From Scedosporium boydii (Eukaryota; Ascomycota; Sordariomycetes; Microascales; Microascaceae): a stretch of 64,000 nt of DNA. The stretch is from contig NJFT01000002.1 in the NCBI GenBank assembly GCA_002221725.1, forward strand, positions 1 through 64,000, written 5' to 3'. The notes beneath the pieces are model-generated. The model was not told the origin of the DNA, ran no database searches, and worked only from the letters and a program-made list of their open reading frames with translations. This document shows positions 12,256 through 22,658 of this stretch, one piece after another. Position 1 is the stretch's first letter. Each line of letters opens with the position of its first letter. The position numbers were made by a program, and so were the translations under genes.

Positions 12256-13192
12256 AAGCCCACACGAGCTTGGCCAGATGCCTAGCCTCGGCTAGTTCGT
12301 GGCCGGTCGCGTCTTCCCCTTTTCTGTCTTTTCCTTCCATTTTCAGTCGTCGTTGTTAACCTATACCCCCTAAAGATAATGAAAGAACACAGGAGCGAGT
12401 TGTTGGGAAACCCTGAGGCATTGTTGGATTCGGCGTCGTCATAGGCCTTATACAAATTCGTCACCATCGTTTACACGAACCTTTTTGAACCTTTTTTTTA
12501 CCACCTGATAGACCTGTTTTGTTGTTGGAGTCCTCGAGGACAAGGATACGGTTGGTCAGTGTGCCACCCTCGCTTAGACTATTCGATTCTTGCCCGCCAG
12601 TCCCCCGAGATCACGCGTCGCGAGGGCAGACAGCGTTTCTTCCCATCTGCTATCAATCTCGGACAGAGGGCGGTTCCATGGGTGGGGTCACCACGTACCT
12701 CACCCCTTCCTTTTCTTCTTCTTCTCACCCTAATTTTTCACTTCTTCTTACCCTTTTTACCCTATTACTTTCTACTTTTTGAGCCTAGCATGGTATTGGA
12801 GCGCATCGGAGTTAATTGGAACGAGGAAAATCCTTGGATCGGCATCGGTGTGTGCGTGGGAGGTGGTGCATGTCCGGAGACGGGAGAGCAAGATCAAATA
12901 GGTGCTGTGTAATTGTAATACCAGACCCTGCGAGGTCTGCGAAGCAAGAGCAAAACCTGTGTACCCTCCGCATGAAGAGTGTCACTGCTATGTATATATA
13001 TTTACGTATATATATAATACCTCGAATGATCCGATATTGATATCTCGCTCTGTGTGGTGCCGATGTTATATGTCAAGAAGCTTGTTGGTGTCGCGGCTCC
13101 TTTCCTTGTCCTACTTGCCAAATAGGAAGAGAGTAGCCAATCCCTATTCGTCGTCAACAACATTGAAAACGCCAGAAAGAAACACAATCGTG

Positions 13193-13234
<42 letters not shown>
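13193..13234 (+). repeat. Poly(A) homopolymer, 42 nt
   Basis: Uninterrupted run of 42 A on the plus strand (poly-T on the minus strand). It lies 35 bp beyond the 3' end of the tRNA-Ser(UGA) gene. It could be a microsatellite, a retroposition scar or a length-uncertain assembly spot. It is not the tRNA terminator, which is the closer T7 run. Confidence 0.95.
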
Positions 13235-13236
<2 letters not shown>

Positions 13237-13261
13237 AAGAGAAGGAACGGAAAAAAAAGGC

Positions 13262-13268
13262 AAAAAAA
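13262..13268 (-). terminator. Pol III terminator of tRNA-Ser(UGA)
   Basis: Seven consecutive T on the minus strand start one base after the tRNA 3' end. A T-run on the non-template strand is the usual RNA polymerase III stop. Confidence 0.8.
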
Positions 13269-13269
13269 C

Positions 13270-13349
13270 GACGCGGGCCTGATTCGAACAGACGCCTCCT
13301 AAGAGATGAGATTTCAAGTCTCACGCATTAACCACTCTGCCACCGCGTC
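13270..13349 (-). tRNA. tRNA-Ser (anticodon UGA)
   Basis: On the minus strand the sequence folds into a class II tRNA of 80 nt. The acceptor stem GACGCGG pairs perfectly with CCGCGTC. The anticodon stem TGAGA/TCTCA encloses loop CTTGAAA with anticodon TGA. A long variable arm follows, then a T-arm with loop TTCGAAT. The A-box TGGCAGAGTGG is intact. There is no intron. It is closely similar to the neighbouring tRNA-Ser(CGA). Confidence 0.95.
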
Positions 13350-13449
13350 CTCGGTATTAGTCATAAATATCAGTGCACTTTTAAAGCATAGATCTCTGCG
13401 ACAAGGCATTTGGGGAAAAGGACTAAAAAGCAAAAAGAGAAATTTAAGC

Positions 13450-13530
13450 GACGCAGGCCCGATTCGAACGGACGCCTCCGAAGAGATGAGATTTCGAGTC
13501 TCACGCATTAGACCACTCTGCCACTGCGCC
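13450..13530 (-). tRNA. tRNA-Ser (anticodon CGA)
   Basis: Minus-strand class II tRNA of 81 nt. The acceptor stem GGCGCAG pairs with CTGCGTC (one G-T pair). The anticodon stem TGAGA/TCTCA has loop CTCGAAA, anticodon CGA. The variable arm has a TTCG-like loop, and the T-arm is GTCCG-TTCGAAT-CGGGC. There is no intron. Together with tRNA-Ser(UGA), 100 bp away in the same orientation, it looks like an old tandem duplication whose anticodon has changed. Confidence 0.95.
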
Positions 13531-15983
13531 TCGGTCCATTAGTCATAAATTGAAGGGGGCGTATAATAAACCTAGGTGCCAAGGCTTATGCAATTAACGC
13601 TGTATCTATCTCAGTATCGGGGGTGTCGTATTTACTTCCCTCTCGCTCATCGTCATCGTCGTTCGATTTCCTTGGAGAATTTGTCGGGGATGCATCAGAA
13701 ATCCTAGGGGTCCACGAAGAAAGCCCTGTAATACTACACACTTCGATCGTATCCTGAATAAGGCTGTTCGATCGAAAGAAGGCGCCGCGAAACCTGAAAC
13801 ACCAAGACGAGAAATGTAGTGGGGGTCGGGCCAGGCGCAGCAGCATCAAGGTGGTATTGAAGAGAACTCCTTGACCTGTAACAGACAGCTTCGGCTGTGA
13901 TCAAGGAAAGGAACTGGATCCGGTAGAAGATCTCTCTAGTTATGGATGCTTGGGCTTTGTAAAGAATACGGGGGCGGGGGAGCTCGGTGTTCGTTCCTGT
14001 CGAGCTGAGAAAGCTCTAAGTGGGACGAGTTTCCAATAGGGCTTCAAAGGCTGTATCAGCTATCTTATACGAGGTAACGATGCTTCGTATTTTCCCTTGG
14101 GCATTCTGCAAGATGGGCCGTTTTGCTCTCACTCCTTTTGTTCTTACAATAGCCCCTTGATCTAGATGTTTCAATGACCTTCGGGGTGGCTTTGATCTGT
14201 TCTATGTTCCCACCTCTTGGCCGTTGACCAACCCCGAATAGGAACTTCATATCCGGCGGGAGGAAGGGAGAAAGAAGAAAGGAGGGGTGTTTCTGATGAA
14301 TGAAGTCGAAAAAAGCAAGGTGGGCTGGAACAGAGGTCTTGGACATCCAGATTAGAATCTCAGAGCTCTATTAGGGGAAACGCAATTTCTTTGTTGAGGG
14401 TATAATCGTTTAACGAATACGCAACTGCATAAAAAAGTTGTAAATAGTGAAAACACTTCCTAGATCCTGAGTTTTCTGTCGGATATTTCCCTTCTTTTCC
14501 GAACATTATCAGACGTACGGAATCCTGCAGGGAATTAACGAAAATCACCGAAGAGAACAAGCATCCCCCTTTCCTTTTCGTCTCGGGTTAAACTGGATCG
14601 TGCGTTGTTGGTTCCCGGCCTACAAGAGCCTTCCAACGGTTCGTCGGCTGTGGAAGGCTCCGGCCCGGGGATCTGGGGGGGCGTGTGGGAAAAAGTATGC
14701 GCTCAAAATGTTTGATATGGGGCAATTAGAAATACTTTGTGGGCCAACGGATGCATAGAAGAGAACGTAGAAGGGACGAAAAGGAAGAGAGGGATGATCA
14801 ATGCATTGTGTTGGCGTTTTGGGTGCTCGGTGTTTCTGACCTTTGGATCATCGGCCGCCATCCCAATCGACTTCCTGCTTGGAGGTTTTACTCGCTGGCC
14901 AGGGTGAGGATGGTCATAATTTGAACATATGAGCTGCGATCTGAGGTCGATCAGGGAGGCATGGACACGAATGTTCGTTACGTGGACAATCTCGTCCGTT
15001 TTCGATTTCTTCTTCTTTTTCTTTCTACGGACGAAGTTGAGAGGAGGAACAAAAGCTGAGCTGGCGGTTAAGCGCCACCGATTCGTCATGGACTTGAACC
15101 CCATCCAATGGGTGCCCTTGGCCTGTCTGCAAACGGGGAAGACTGAATCTAATTTTGGGGTCCTTTTGTCGCTCGCCTCTTCGATGGATGGACGATCAGA
15201 GATGATAAGTTCATTGGGCTGGGATGTATGGGGCTTGAGGAATTTCTGGCGGCAGTGCAGGTTCGGGACTGACCACTCTTGGCCAGGCCCACCATACTAG
15301 CACACACAGATTCAGGCCTGGCGAGTAATGCACGGAGCAATGGTTCAGTTTGAAGTTTGAACTGATGTTTTTTATCAACGGTTCCTTTGTTTCTGATAGA
15401 GACGGGTAGACAATGACAACGGAACGGTCTACGCAGCCCTGTAAGCTCGCCCGAGAGATGTCTTGGATTGAATGATGAAGCAGAGGTCTGTAATATCTAT
15501 GTAACTGTCACAAGTACTTCGTAGCCTGGCTGTTCAGAGAGGCCCAGGGCCTTTTGCAGGTAAGTCCTCACAGTCGCGTGCTATAAATATCAACTTGGCA
15601 CTGACTCTGGAAGGGCATCTGGAGCAAAGGAAGTCAAGGCGAGCGGCTCTGATGCAAGTACAGGACGTGCGAAGTACTGCTCAATGTGATGTACTGAACA
15701 TGGCTAAATATATCGATCTTGATCAGCTTGGGGTCCAGCCAACCCAGTAATGTAACATGGTACCTGTCCTCACCAGTGGCCTGGCCCCACCATGTCGAAC
15801 ATCGAAGACTCGACAGTGGACAGACATGAGCGCTCTCGTGTAGTTCGTAGATTGTTCTGCGGGACTGGACTGGGCTTCTTTTTGCTCCTCGTGTAGTGTA
15901 CTTTGTACGAAGTTGTGTACGAAGTGCCTCATCCGCTAGCTGTAAAGACTACCACTGCAAGCAAGAGTATTGGTATCTTGAGA
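13531..15983. other. Intergenic region between tRNA genes
   Basis: No gene that I can support. Short ORFs occur on both strands without conserved features. One copy of GTACTTCGTA lies at 15514-15523, with degenerate copies near 15905-15925. Confidence 0.5.
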
Positions 15984-16015
15984 TAAAAAAAAAAAGTCAA
16001 GTGGTAGGGAATATG

Positions 16016-16022
16016 AAAAAAA
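16016..16022 (-). terminator. Pol III terminator of tRNA-Asn
   Basis: Seven T on the minus strand lie eight bases downstream of the tRNA-Asn 3' end. A second T11 run lies further on at about 15985-15995. Confidence 0.8.
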
Positions 16023-16030
16023 GAAAGCGA

Positions 16031-16103
16031 CTTCCCCACCAAGGGTCGAACTTGGAATCTTCCGATTAACAGTCGGACGCCTTAACCATTTGGCCATGGA
16101 GAA
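16031..16103 (-). tRNA. tRNA-Asn (anticodon GUU)
   Basis: Minus-strand tRNA of 73 nt including the discriminator base. The acceptor stem TTCTCCA pairs with TGGGGAA (one T-G pair). The D-arm carries the A-box TGGCCAAATGG. The anticodon stem TCCGA/TCGGA has loop CTGTTAA with anticodon GTT. The T-arm is CCAAG-TTCGACC-CTTGG. There is no intron. Confidence 0.95.
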
Positions 16104-16162
16104 TCGTGTGTACTCTGGACGTGGAGTTGGTTGGGCTTCGAAGCAACAAAGAACCCACCAGG

Positions 16163-16391
16163 TTAGTGTAGCCCAGGCGGTAGAGCGGAGCGCATGCAGG
16201 CGAGTGGTACCCTTCGCCCAAGCCCAAATGTTCCTGAATCCCTTACCGAACGGATGTTCAGGGACTCCCGCTTGGGGGCCTGAGCCTTTTGTGTCTGAGC
16301 AAAAGGGATTGATACCGATGGTGCCGACAAGACCAGATGTATGAGGGAAACCCCGTTCGCCGAGTTTCCCGCAGTGGACCGTGCTGCTTCC
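16163..16391 (+). ncRNA. Candidate structured RNA (hairpin cluster with tRNA-like A-box)
   Basis: Just upstream of, and divergent from, tRNA-Asn. A tRNA-like A-box (TAGCCCAGGCGG, 16170-16181) is followed by several compact stems within 200 bp. GCCCAAGC (16216-16223) pairs with GCTTGGGG (16270-16277) and encloses TTCCTGAA pairing with TTCAGGGA. CCTTTTG (16285-16291) pairs with CAAAAGG (16300-16306). GGGAAAC (16345-16351) pairs with GTTTCCC (16364-16370). There is no B-box or T-arm, so it is not a normal tRNA. I could not match it to U6, SRP, RNase P or MRP RNA from memory. The strand is inferred from the A-box. Confidence 0.2.
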
Positions 16392-17672
16392 ATCAATTAC
16401 ATGGAACTAATTCATGTGCCTACACTGCACCCTCTCCATCCTGCATCGTAACTTCGGTCGGTGGGTGCCATTTCATTGATACATTTCCCTGTCCGTGGTT
16501 ACCTCAATACTGAGGTAATTTCTTGAGTAATCAATACAAGTCAAAGGTACAATGTAGTGGACACAGGTAGACAGGTACAATTACCGCTGACGTCGTACTT
16601 CGTAGTTGCAAAGCCCGGCAAGATGCCCAATGTTCTCCACGCAGCGCCTGTTGCAGGGACCGACTTCCCTTCAAGGTAACCAGGTCCTTGTACTTCGTAC
16701 TTGTACATACATGGAGTACAGGAGCAGGAAATGTAGGGAAGGAACATCCAGTCCCTACTTCCTCCACCCTTCTTTGGCCGTGCCCCAGGAGATTAGTTAC
16801 TGTAGCATCGTACCAAATTATCCCATCTCTCCACAGTATGAATTACTCCGTCTCCATCCCATGGCCCCTGGATCATGTCACTCCCTTTTCAAGAATTCCC
16901 CCGACAACCTTATCATTCCTTTCATGTCTATTACAACATCTCCATCTTCTAGTGTGCCAGTGAAGCTATTCGACTTCGCAAGGTATCCTTCCCTTGCTTC
17001 GAGCTAAAGGCAAGACCAAAGGTTGCGGGAATCGACAAGCAGAAGAACGCGCAACTCGAATAGAGAATCCCACCTATTTTCCCGCGAAGGGAAGAGAAAG
17101 AAGGGCGGCAATCTTTGGCCACATCTGGCCTTATCCTTTTTCTTTCCCTTTTCCCTTTCCATTTATTTCCATCTTTTTTTCCCTTAAAACTCTTACCCGC
17201 CCAGGAACTTGTCGCCGCACCTAGCCAGGCAAATCCAGCCAGCCAGTCAGCCGGCCTGTCCTTTTCCCAACCTGTACTTCCTACTTACCTCACCTATTGC
17301 CTTCCCCCCCTGACCTGCATTACAGCCTCCCCCATCCTGGCTTCCCCCTCTCCTCTGGTTGGAACCAACTTCTTCCGACCGGGCAAGATATTTTATCTCA
17401 TCATCCTTTAAAATACAGGGCCGAGACAACGTGGAAGAGAGATAGTGATACCCTTCGTCCACCGGAATTCGCGAAACCGGGGCCCTTGTGATCCCGGCGC
17501 CCCGATCCTAGCGTTCGCTGCCTCGCCTATTAACGACCCCGACACCTGAGACCTTCGTAACCCAAAAAACTCAATCCGTCTCCTCGCCGTCTCCGCCCAA
17601 GCTCTCCTCCAACCTCCCTATCTGTATCCCTCCTCCGCTCCCTTCAGCTAGTGCGATTGCGAGACAGGCAAG
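16392..17672. other. Ste50 upstream region
   Basis: No gene seen. Two copies of GTACTTCGTA(C) occur (16595-16604 and 16690-16700). From about 17140 the plus strand becomes C/T-rich (TTTTTCTTTCCCTTTTCCC and similar), typical of a fungal promoter and leader feeding the Ste50 gene. Confidence 0.5.
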
Positions 17673-19519
17673 ATGAATTTCGATTCGGGAACCGCCTACT
17701 CTGAGTCCGATGCCGACGACGAATACGAGGGCGCTATTGCTGATAGCTCTCCCGTAACCGCCTCCGAAGTCTCCCAATTCGATTCCGAGCTCCCTTCATC
17801 CAACGAACACACCCCAACCACCTTTCACCATAGGAGGAGCGCCGATAGGTTACCAGAGGCGATAATTTCGGAATGGACTTCGGACGAAACTGCTGATTTT
17901 ATCAGCACGATTGGCCTTCCTCAATACTCGGATGTCTTTATAGGTTCGTGGACCCGTCCTATGTCTCTCTCGCCGGCATCTGCATGAAGCAACAGATGCC
18001 AAGGAGGCCAAAAAGAAAGGAAAAAGGCGAATAGGAGAAAAAGGAAGCGTTGGAGCCGAAAAAGCACAAGACAGTCGGTCTTGCGCTCTCCTCTGGCTCT
18101 CCTGCATGCGCTTCGAGTGACGCACCCTAGGGAAGCAGCAAACTAACGTGCCATGGGTCCCTGCAGAAAACGATATCGTCGGCGAGGCCCTGATTGCCCT
18201 GATGCACGATGACCTCAAGAGCATGGGAATAAACAGTGTTGGCCATCGACTCACCATCCTGAAGAGCGTTTACGATGTCAAGAAGGCCCAGGATGTACCG
18301 ATAGAGAGTGATCATTATGTGCCTCTGTGTATGTTCCAACCCTTTTGGATTCCTACCCCTCTCTGCATGCCCTCTTACCGATCGGCCTCCCTCAAGCCCA
18401 GCCGCTCCGAGGGCTTTCCTTTACAGTCTTTGATCCCTGTGTCGTTTTAAATGGCTAACCGTGCTTGTTTTCTTCTTTATAGCCGCCGACGCCGAAGCGC
18501 AGTATGCGACAGCGACATTGAAAGATATCAAACAGCTCGTCGAGCAACTCCGACTTCGGGACGAACGGATGAACCTATTCGAGAACGACCTCAGACGCCT
18601 AACGGAGGACTTCAGACGCCTACGAGAGGATATGCTACCGGCCTTACGACTCGCCAAGGACGCTCAGCAGCCTCTACCCAATAACCCGAACAACCAGGTA
18701 TACACCTATGAGACCTCCACCATGTCCCCCCCAGCACCCACACCTTCGTCCAGCCAGTCGACGGGAGGTCTCCGGCGCCAATTCTCCACCAAGAAACTGG
18801 CACTGGGATCTATCCCAAAGAGCAGCAGTTCACCAACCCATCTCCAGACTACTCACGAGCGGTCCATCGTGGAGCAGACGCTAGATCCGTCCAGTGCTGC
18901 CGAGCGCGCCGTTTTGTCGTCATCCCACCTTGCCGCCATGAATGGCTCCGGCCAGACCACATCACCCATCTTCCCGCCTCCGAACATCCCGTCGCCGACG
19001 TCTCCCCCTACTACCGGTATGGGCGGCAGCACAATGCTAGCGTCTCGATCCTACCGCGCGGATGGCCCGACGTCTTCCTCGCGATCCACCTTTGCCGACA
19101 ACGACCACTCAAGAGACAAGCCCATACAAGCACCAAGGAGAAAGGAGACACCGGCCCCGGACACACCGAGCTCGAGCAACGCATCTGTCGAAATCTTCAA
19201 GTCCTTCCGCGTGAGCATGGACGACCCGTGTTACAAAGTGCTGCCTGCTGCTCTCAAGAAGTACCAAATCAACGCGCCCTGGGACCAGTATGCCCTATAC
19301 ATTGTCTACGGAGATCAGGAGCGCTGCTTGGGACTGGATGAGAAGCCCCTTATTCTGTTCAAGCAGCTGGACCGAGAAGGAAAGAAACCTATGTTTATGC
19401 TACGCAAGACGAACAATGCACAAGTCGACCTGACCTCGGATATGCCTGGAAGCGCGGGACTGGGCGGGTCCGCGAGAGGCGCTGCCACGCCGTATGATCC
19501 ACCTGGAGGCATTATATGA
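17673..19519 (+). CDS. ste50: Ste50-type MAPK cascade adaptor (SAM and RA domains)
   Basis: Adaptor that tethers the MAPKKK Ste11 to Cdc42/Ras-type small GTPases in the pheromone, filamentous-growth and osmostress pathways. Exons are 17673-17943, 18167-18328 and 18483-19519, giving 489 aa; junctions are in phase, and intron 1 is long for the window (223 bp). The SAM domain spans about residues 68-128 (Trp68, GLPQYSDVF, then SMGINSVGHRL). A predicted coiled coil follows at about 150-195 (LVEQLRLRDERM, LRRLTEDFRRLRED), then a Ser/Pro-rich linker. The Ras-association domain lies at about 380-453 (FKSFRVSMDDPCYKVLPAALKKY, ending FMLRK). Domain order and length match filamentous-fungal Ste50. The start ATG at 17673 follows a CT-rich leader and gives the acidic N-terminus expected for the family. 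Confidence 0.94.
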
Positions 19520-21098
19520 TTTTTTTTTGATGCCTTGTCGCGAGCGACGATTGTTACGATGATGCCGTGGCCTTGCTTCGGGCCAATCCCCATACGCCTT
19601 GTCCTTCTCTCTCACACGATACACATCGATGGACTCTCTCTCGACAGAAGCCGTTTCTACATACCTCTTTTGTCAACCGAGTTATACCACTCCCCCTTCA
19701 CCCCCGGCCCTCGAGTGTTTTTCGAGTTTCGAGCATTCTCGCGCCCGCGGGCAACATATACATGGGCTGTCCTTGCTGGAGTTTTTGCTTTTCTTGTTTT
19801 TGGTATGGGTATCAATCATCCCGCATAGCGCTGCGTTACTTCACGGCTGCCTTTTTATTTGGAAAAATGTATCTTTGATTTTGCAGCAATGCGTCTTCAT
19901 CACATGTTTGGTATCTACCTCCGATATAACTCTGGGATCTGGGAACGGATGCAGAAGTGAATGGCCACACTCTGCAGTGTCTTAGGCTTTTGGGCTATCT
20001 GCTTTGGTTAACTACTACTAGAGGTCATTGATCTTTTGCTTAGTTGAGCACCTTTGGAAGAACTCCTTGTGACATCAAGTGATGTTTGTGGGTACATCTG
20101 GTGTCAACTTTGGATCACTTTGGATCATCCTGTTAGCAGGACACTAGGGAAAAAGAAGGTTCTCTTCGCTGGATAGATTTCTAGTGGCTTTGGCTTTCTT
20201 TCTGTTTATTTGGTTGGCTCCCTGCTTTCTGCCTGTGTTTGTTGCTCTATGGAGCTCAAGCTTTGGGTTTTTGGGATTGTATGTTAGGTTTTTTATGTCT
20301 CTCCTCGTTCTCTTTTCTTTTGTTTTACCTTCTCGGCGGGTTGGATTTATGTGTAACTTGTAACGGACAGTTTTGTCCATATTCTTGGTGCAAGGGTGCG
20401 AGAGAGGGAGAGAGGGCCGGGAAACAAACTGGAGAGAACAGGAGGAGAGGAAGACGGAGTACAGAGTGACAGAGCGAGGAAGCCGAGGGGAGTCGATTTG
20501 GATACCTTGGAACAGAGATGCCGTGGCGCTGCTGGTGAACTGTATGGGCCGGGCGAATTGTAAGAGGAGAAGAGAGCCATATGCGAAAGAAGTTGTGTGC
20601 AATATGGAGAAACTGGACCTTGATGTTCCTAAGGAGATTGAATGGCAACGACCTGTTAAATGCGATGTGTTAATGCGATGTATTTGTGCTGTTCTTCGTG
20701 AGCCGGATTCGAAACCTGGGGATATGTTTCGCGCCATCGTGAACCACGGAGGAGTAGAAGTAATATTGATCAATGTAGTGTAAACAAGTACACGTATTAT
20801 CAGCGAGTTAAGGGACTTTGGGGATGAGATGCGCCTCCGAGGCAAGACCCCAGGAACTCAACAGCGAGATACCATCAAGAATAAGTATATATCCAATAAA
20901 TATATTTTCTACATAAAATTCTAGGGGAGGAAACGATAAGAAGAAGTAAAAGTAATTAGGATTTCCACTCGCAAAGGAAGAAAAAAACAGAGTATGCCCA
21001 ATATCTCGTATCTCACATAGAACCACCAACTCGAAAACGCCCTCCACAAATGCATAAAAGGGAGATTTCCTTCTTCCCCTTTCCAATCCAGCCCGTCC
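19520..21098. other. Intergenic, convergent 3' ends
   Basis: 3' flanks of Ste50 (+) and the 21.1-kb gene (-). T-rich and A/G-rich simple stretches are present. ORFs of up to 233 codons occur, but they are basic, low-complexity and lack recognisable domains, so no gene is called. Confidence 0.5.
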
Positions 21099-22658
21099 TC
21101 AGAAATGCACGCTCCTCTTCTTCTGAACCTTCTTCTTATCGTTCCGATGCAAAAGCCCACTAACGCTCGCAGCCGCCTCGCTCGCATACGGCGTCAACGT
21201 ATTCACCAACCCCTCAATCTTCTTCTTCGGCCCACCCTGCTGTCCCCCTGCGGCGCCTCCGCCTCCTCCGCCTCCGGGGGCTTGCTGGGCCTGCGTCGGC
21301 GGCGGGGCAAACTGCTGGGTACTCGGCCCCGCAGCGCCGGAAGGAGGAGGGGACCAACCCGCGTAAGCATAAGGGCCGGCACTAACGGGCCTCGCCGGCG
21401 GCCAGGCGCCTGGAGGAGCCAACGCCTGCGGTGAAGCGGGACCGCCACCACCGCTGGGTGCGTGTTGATGTCTCGGGGGAAGAACAGGCGGGGGACCGCT
21501 CGCGGCGGAGGGGGAAGAGGAGGACGACAGAATCTGGCCTTGTACGCCGTATTCCCTGCGCAGGCGTTCGGTCTCCCTCTCGACCTCCTCCTCGCGACGG
21601 CGTCGCTCGCGCTCTTCTTCATCGTGGAGCATCTTGCGGATGCGTTCCTGCTCTTCGCGGTCGCGTCGTTCGCGCTCTTTCGCTTTGCGCTGCTCGTCCT
21701 CGGCGACGAGGGCTTGGAGGCGTTTCGTTTCGGCGTCGACGGGGTTGGATTTGGAGTGGGGTCTGCCTTGGGGCGGGATGGTTGCTGCGACGGTTGCGCC
21801 AGACATGACGGGTGGGGCGGCGGCGCTAGTTGTGGGTGGACGGGAGTTTTTCCTCCGTCCCGGGGAAGAGGAGGAAGCAGAGGAAGAGGAGAGGTTGAAG
21901 ACGTCGGATTTGGGATTGAGATATAAGGAGCGAATGACTTCTGCGCCTAATAACAGGACGACCTCGAGACCCTTGCGATCTTCGAGCTCGACGCGACGCA
22001 TGTTTGGTTCGTACATGGTCACGGCGTCCGTTTTCCCCTGGGAGAAGAGTGCGATGGTGATGTCCGGTTCACGGCTCTTCTTGCCGTCGACGGACTTACC
22101 GACGAGGTAGCACGTCATGTCCTTGCTCATGCGCCCGTCCCTCTTCCAGCGGAACATGATTTTAGGAACGGTGGGATCCTCAGCGCTATCGGTCTGTTGG
22201 GAGCGATCGAGGAGGCTCGCGCTGGGGACCTTGAAGGTGCGCTCGGGCATCTCGAACTCCCATGTCTCGCTGCGGTTCCAGCCGGACTGCACGCGGCGGA
22301 TGACGACGGTCTGGTCTGGGTCATAGAGGGTGAGGGAGACGGAGTCCGGGATCAGGGGTGTGGCTGGGGCCGTGGACTGCGAGGAGGAGTGGTGCTGGGC
22401 GCGGGCCTCGGCGGTGGACAGGGGCGGGCGGGACCATTCTGGTTCGACGAGGACTTCGGCGTAGATGATGTCGGGGAAGGAGGGGTCGGCGAGGGCGACG
22501 GCGTATTTGTTGCGCGAGGTCGGGGCTGAAGGATCCGGGCGGCGGAGGAGGAAGGCTGGGGTGGGGTCGGAGCCGCGCTCGGAGAAGTAGAGGAGGGTGT
22601 TGGTGGGGGAGTCCTTGGACGGTTGGAAGCGGAAAGTGGGCAGGTTTTCGTCGAGCAT
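21099..22658 (-). CDS. Fungal protein of unknown function with charged coiled-coil region
   Basis: Intronless frame of 519 aa from the ATG at 22658 (MLDENLPTFRFQPSKD). The frame stays open upstream to 22976, but that extension is Pro/Thr-rich and comes from a T/G-rich leader, so the shorter start is preferred. The N-terminal 240 residues look like a compact folded domain rich in beta-type segments (LLYFSERG, LYDPDQTVVIRRVQSGW, WEFEMPERTFKVP, IMFRWKRDG, MTCYLVGKS). Residues of about 307-372 are a highly charged Glu/Arg helix, probably coiled coil. The tail is Pro/Gly/Gln-rich and ends in a basic stretch (KKKVQKKRSVHF). I recognise no named domain and assign no function. It resembles uncharacterised ascomycete proteins by composition and layout only. 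Confidence 0.8.
   Translation of the reverse strand: MLDENLPTFRFQPSKDSPTNTLLYFSERGSDPTPAFLLRRPDPSAPTSRNKYAVALADPSFPDIIYAEVLVEPEWSRPPLSTAEARAQHHSSSQSTAPATPLIPDSVSLTLYDPDQTVVIRRVQSGWNRSETWEFEMPERTFKVPSASLLDRSQQTDSAEDPTVPKIMFRWKRDGRMSKDMTCYLVGKSVDGKKSREPDITIALFSQGKTDAVTMYEPNMRRVELEDRKGLEVVLLLGAEVIRSLYLNPKSDVFNLSSSSASSSSPGRRKNSRPPTTSAAAPPVMSGATVAATIPPQGRPHSKSNPVDAETKRLQALVAEDEQRKAKERERRDREEQERIRKMLHDEEERERRRREEEVERETERLRREYGVQGQILSSSSSPSAASGPPPVLPPRHQHAPSGGGGPASPQALAPPGAWPPARPVSAGPYAYAGWSPPPSGAAGPSTQQFAPPPTQAQQAPGGGGGGGAAGGQQGGPKKKIEGLVNTLTPYASEAAASVSGLLHRNDKKKVQKKRSVHF

Larger units (their letters stand above)
12256..13269. other. LCB2 3' flank, no gene seen
   Basis: T-rich sequence with AT-rich patches (TATATATATTTACGTATATATA near 12990-13015), consistent with the LCB2 3' UTR and polyadenylation region. 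It ends with a 42-nt A homopolymer just left of the tRNA-Ser genes. The short ORFs here are low in coding signal. Confidence 0.6.

Noticed and set aside
16163..16240. tRNA-like gene on the plus strand
   Set aside because: A-box and D-arm-like sequence present, but no anticodon arm or T-arm with GTTCGA; kept only as a low-confidence structured RNA.
20144..20845. 233-codon minus-strand frame between Ste50 and the 21.1-kb gene
   Set aside because: Basic, Ser/Lys-rich translation with no domain, in 3' flanking sequence; no codon bias.
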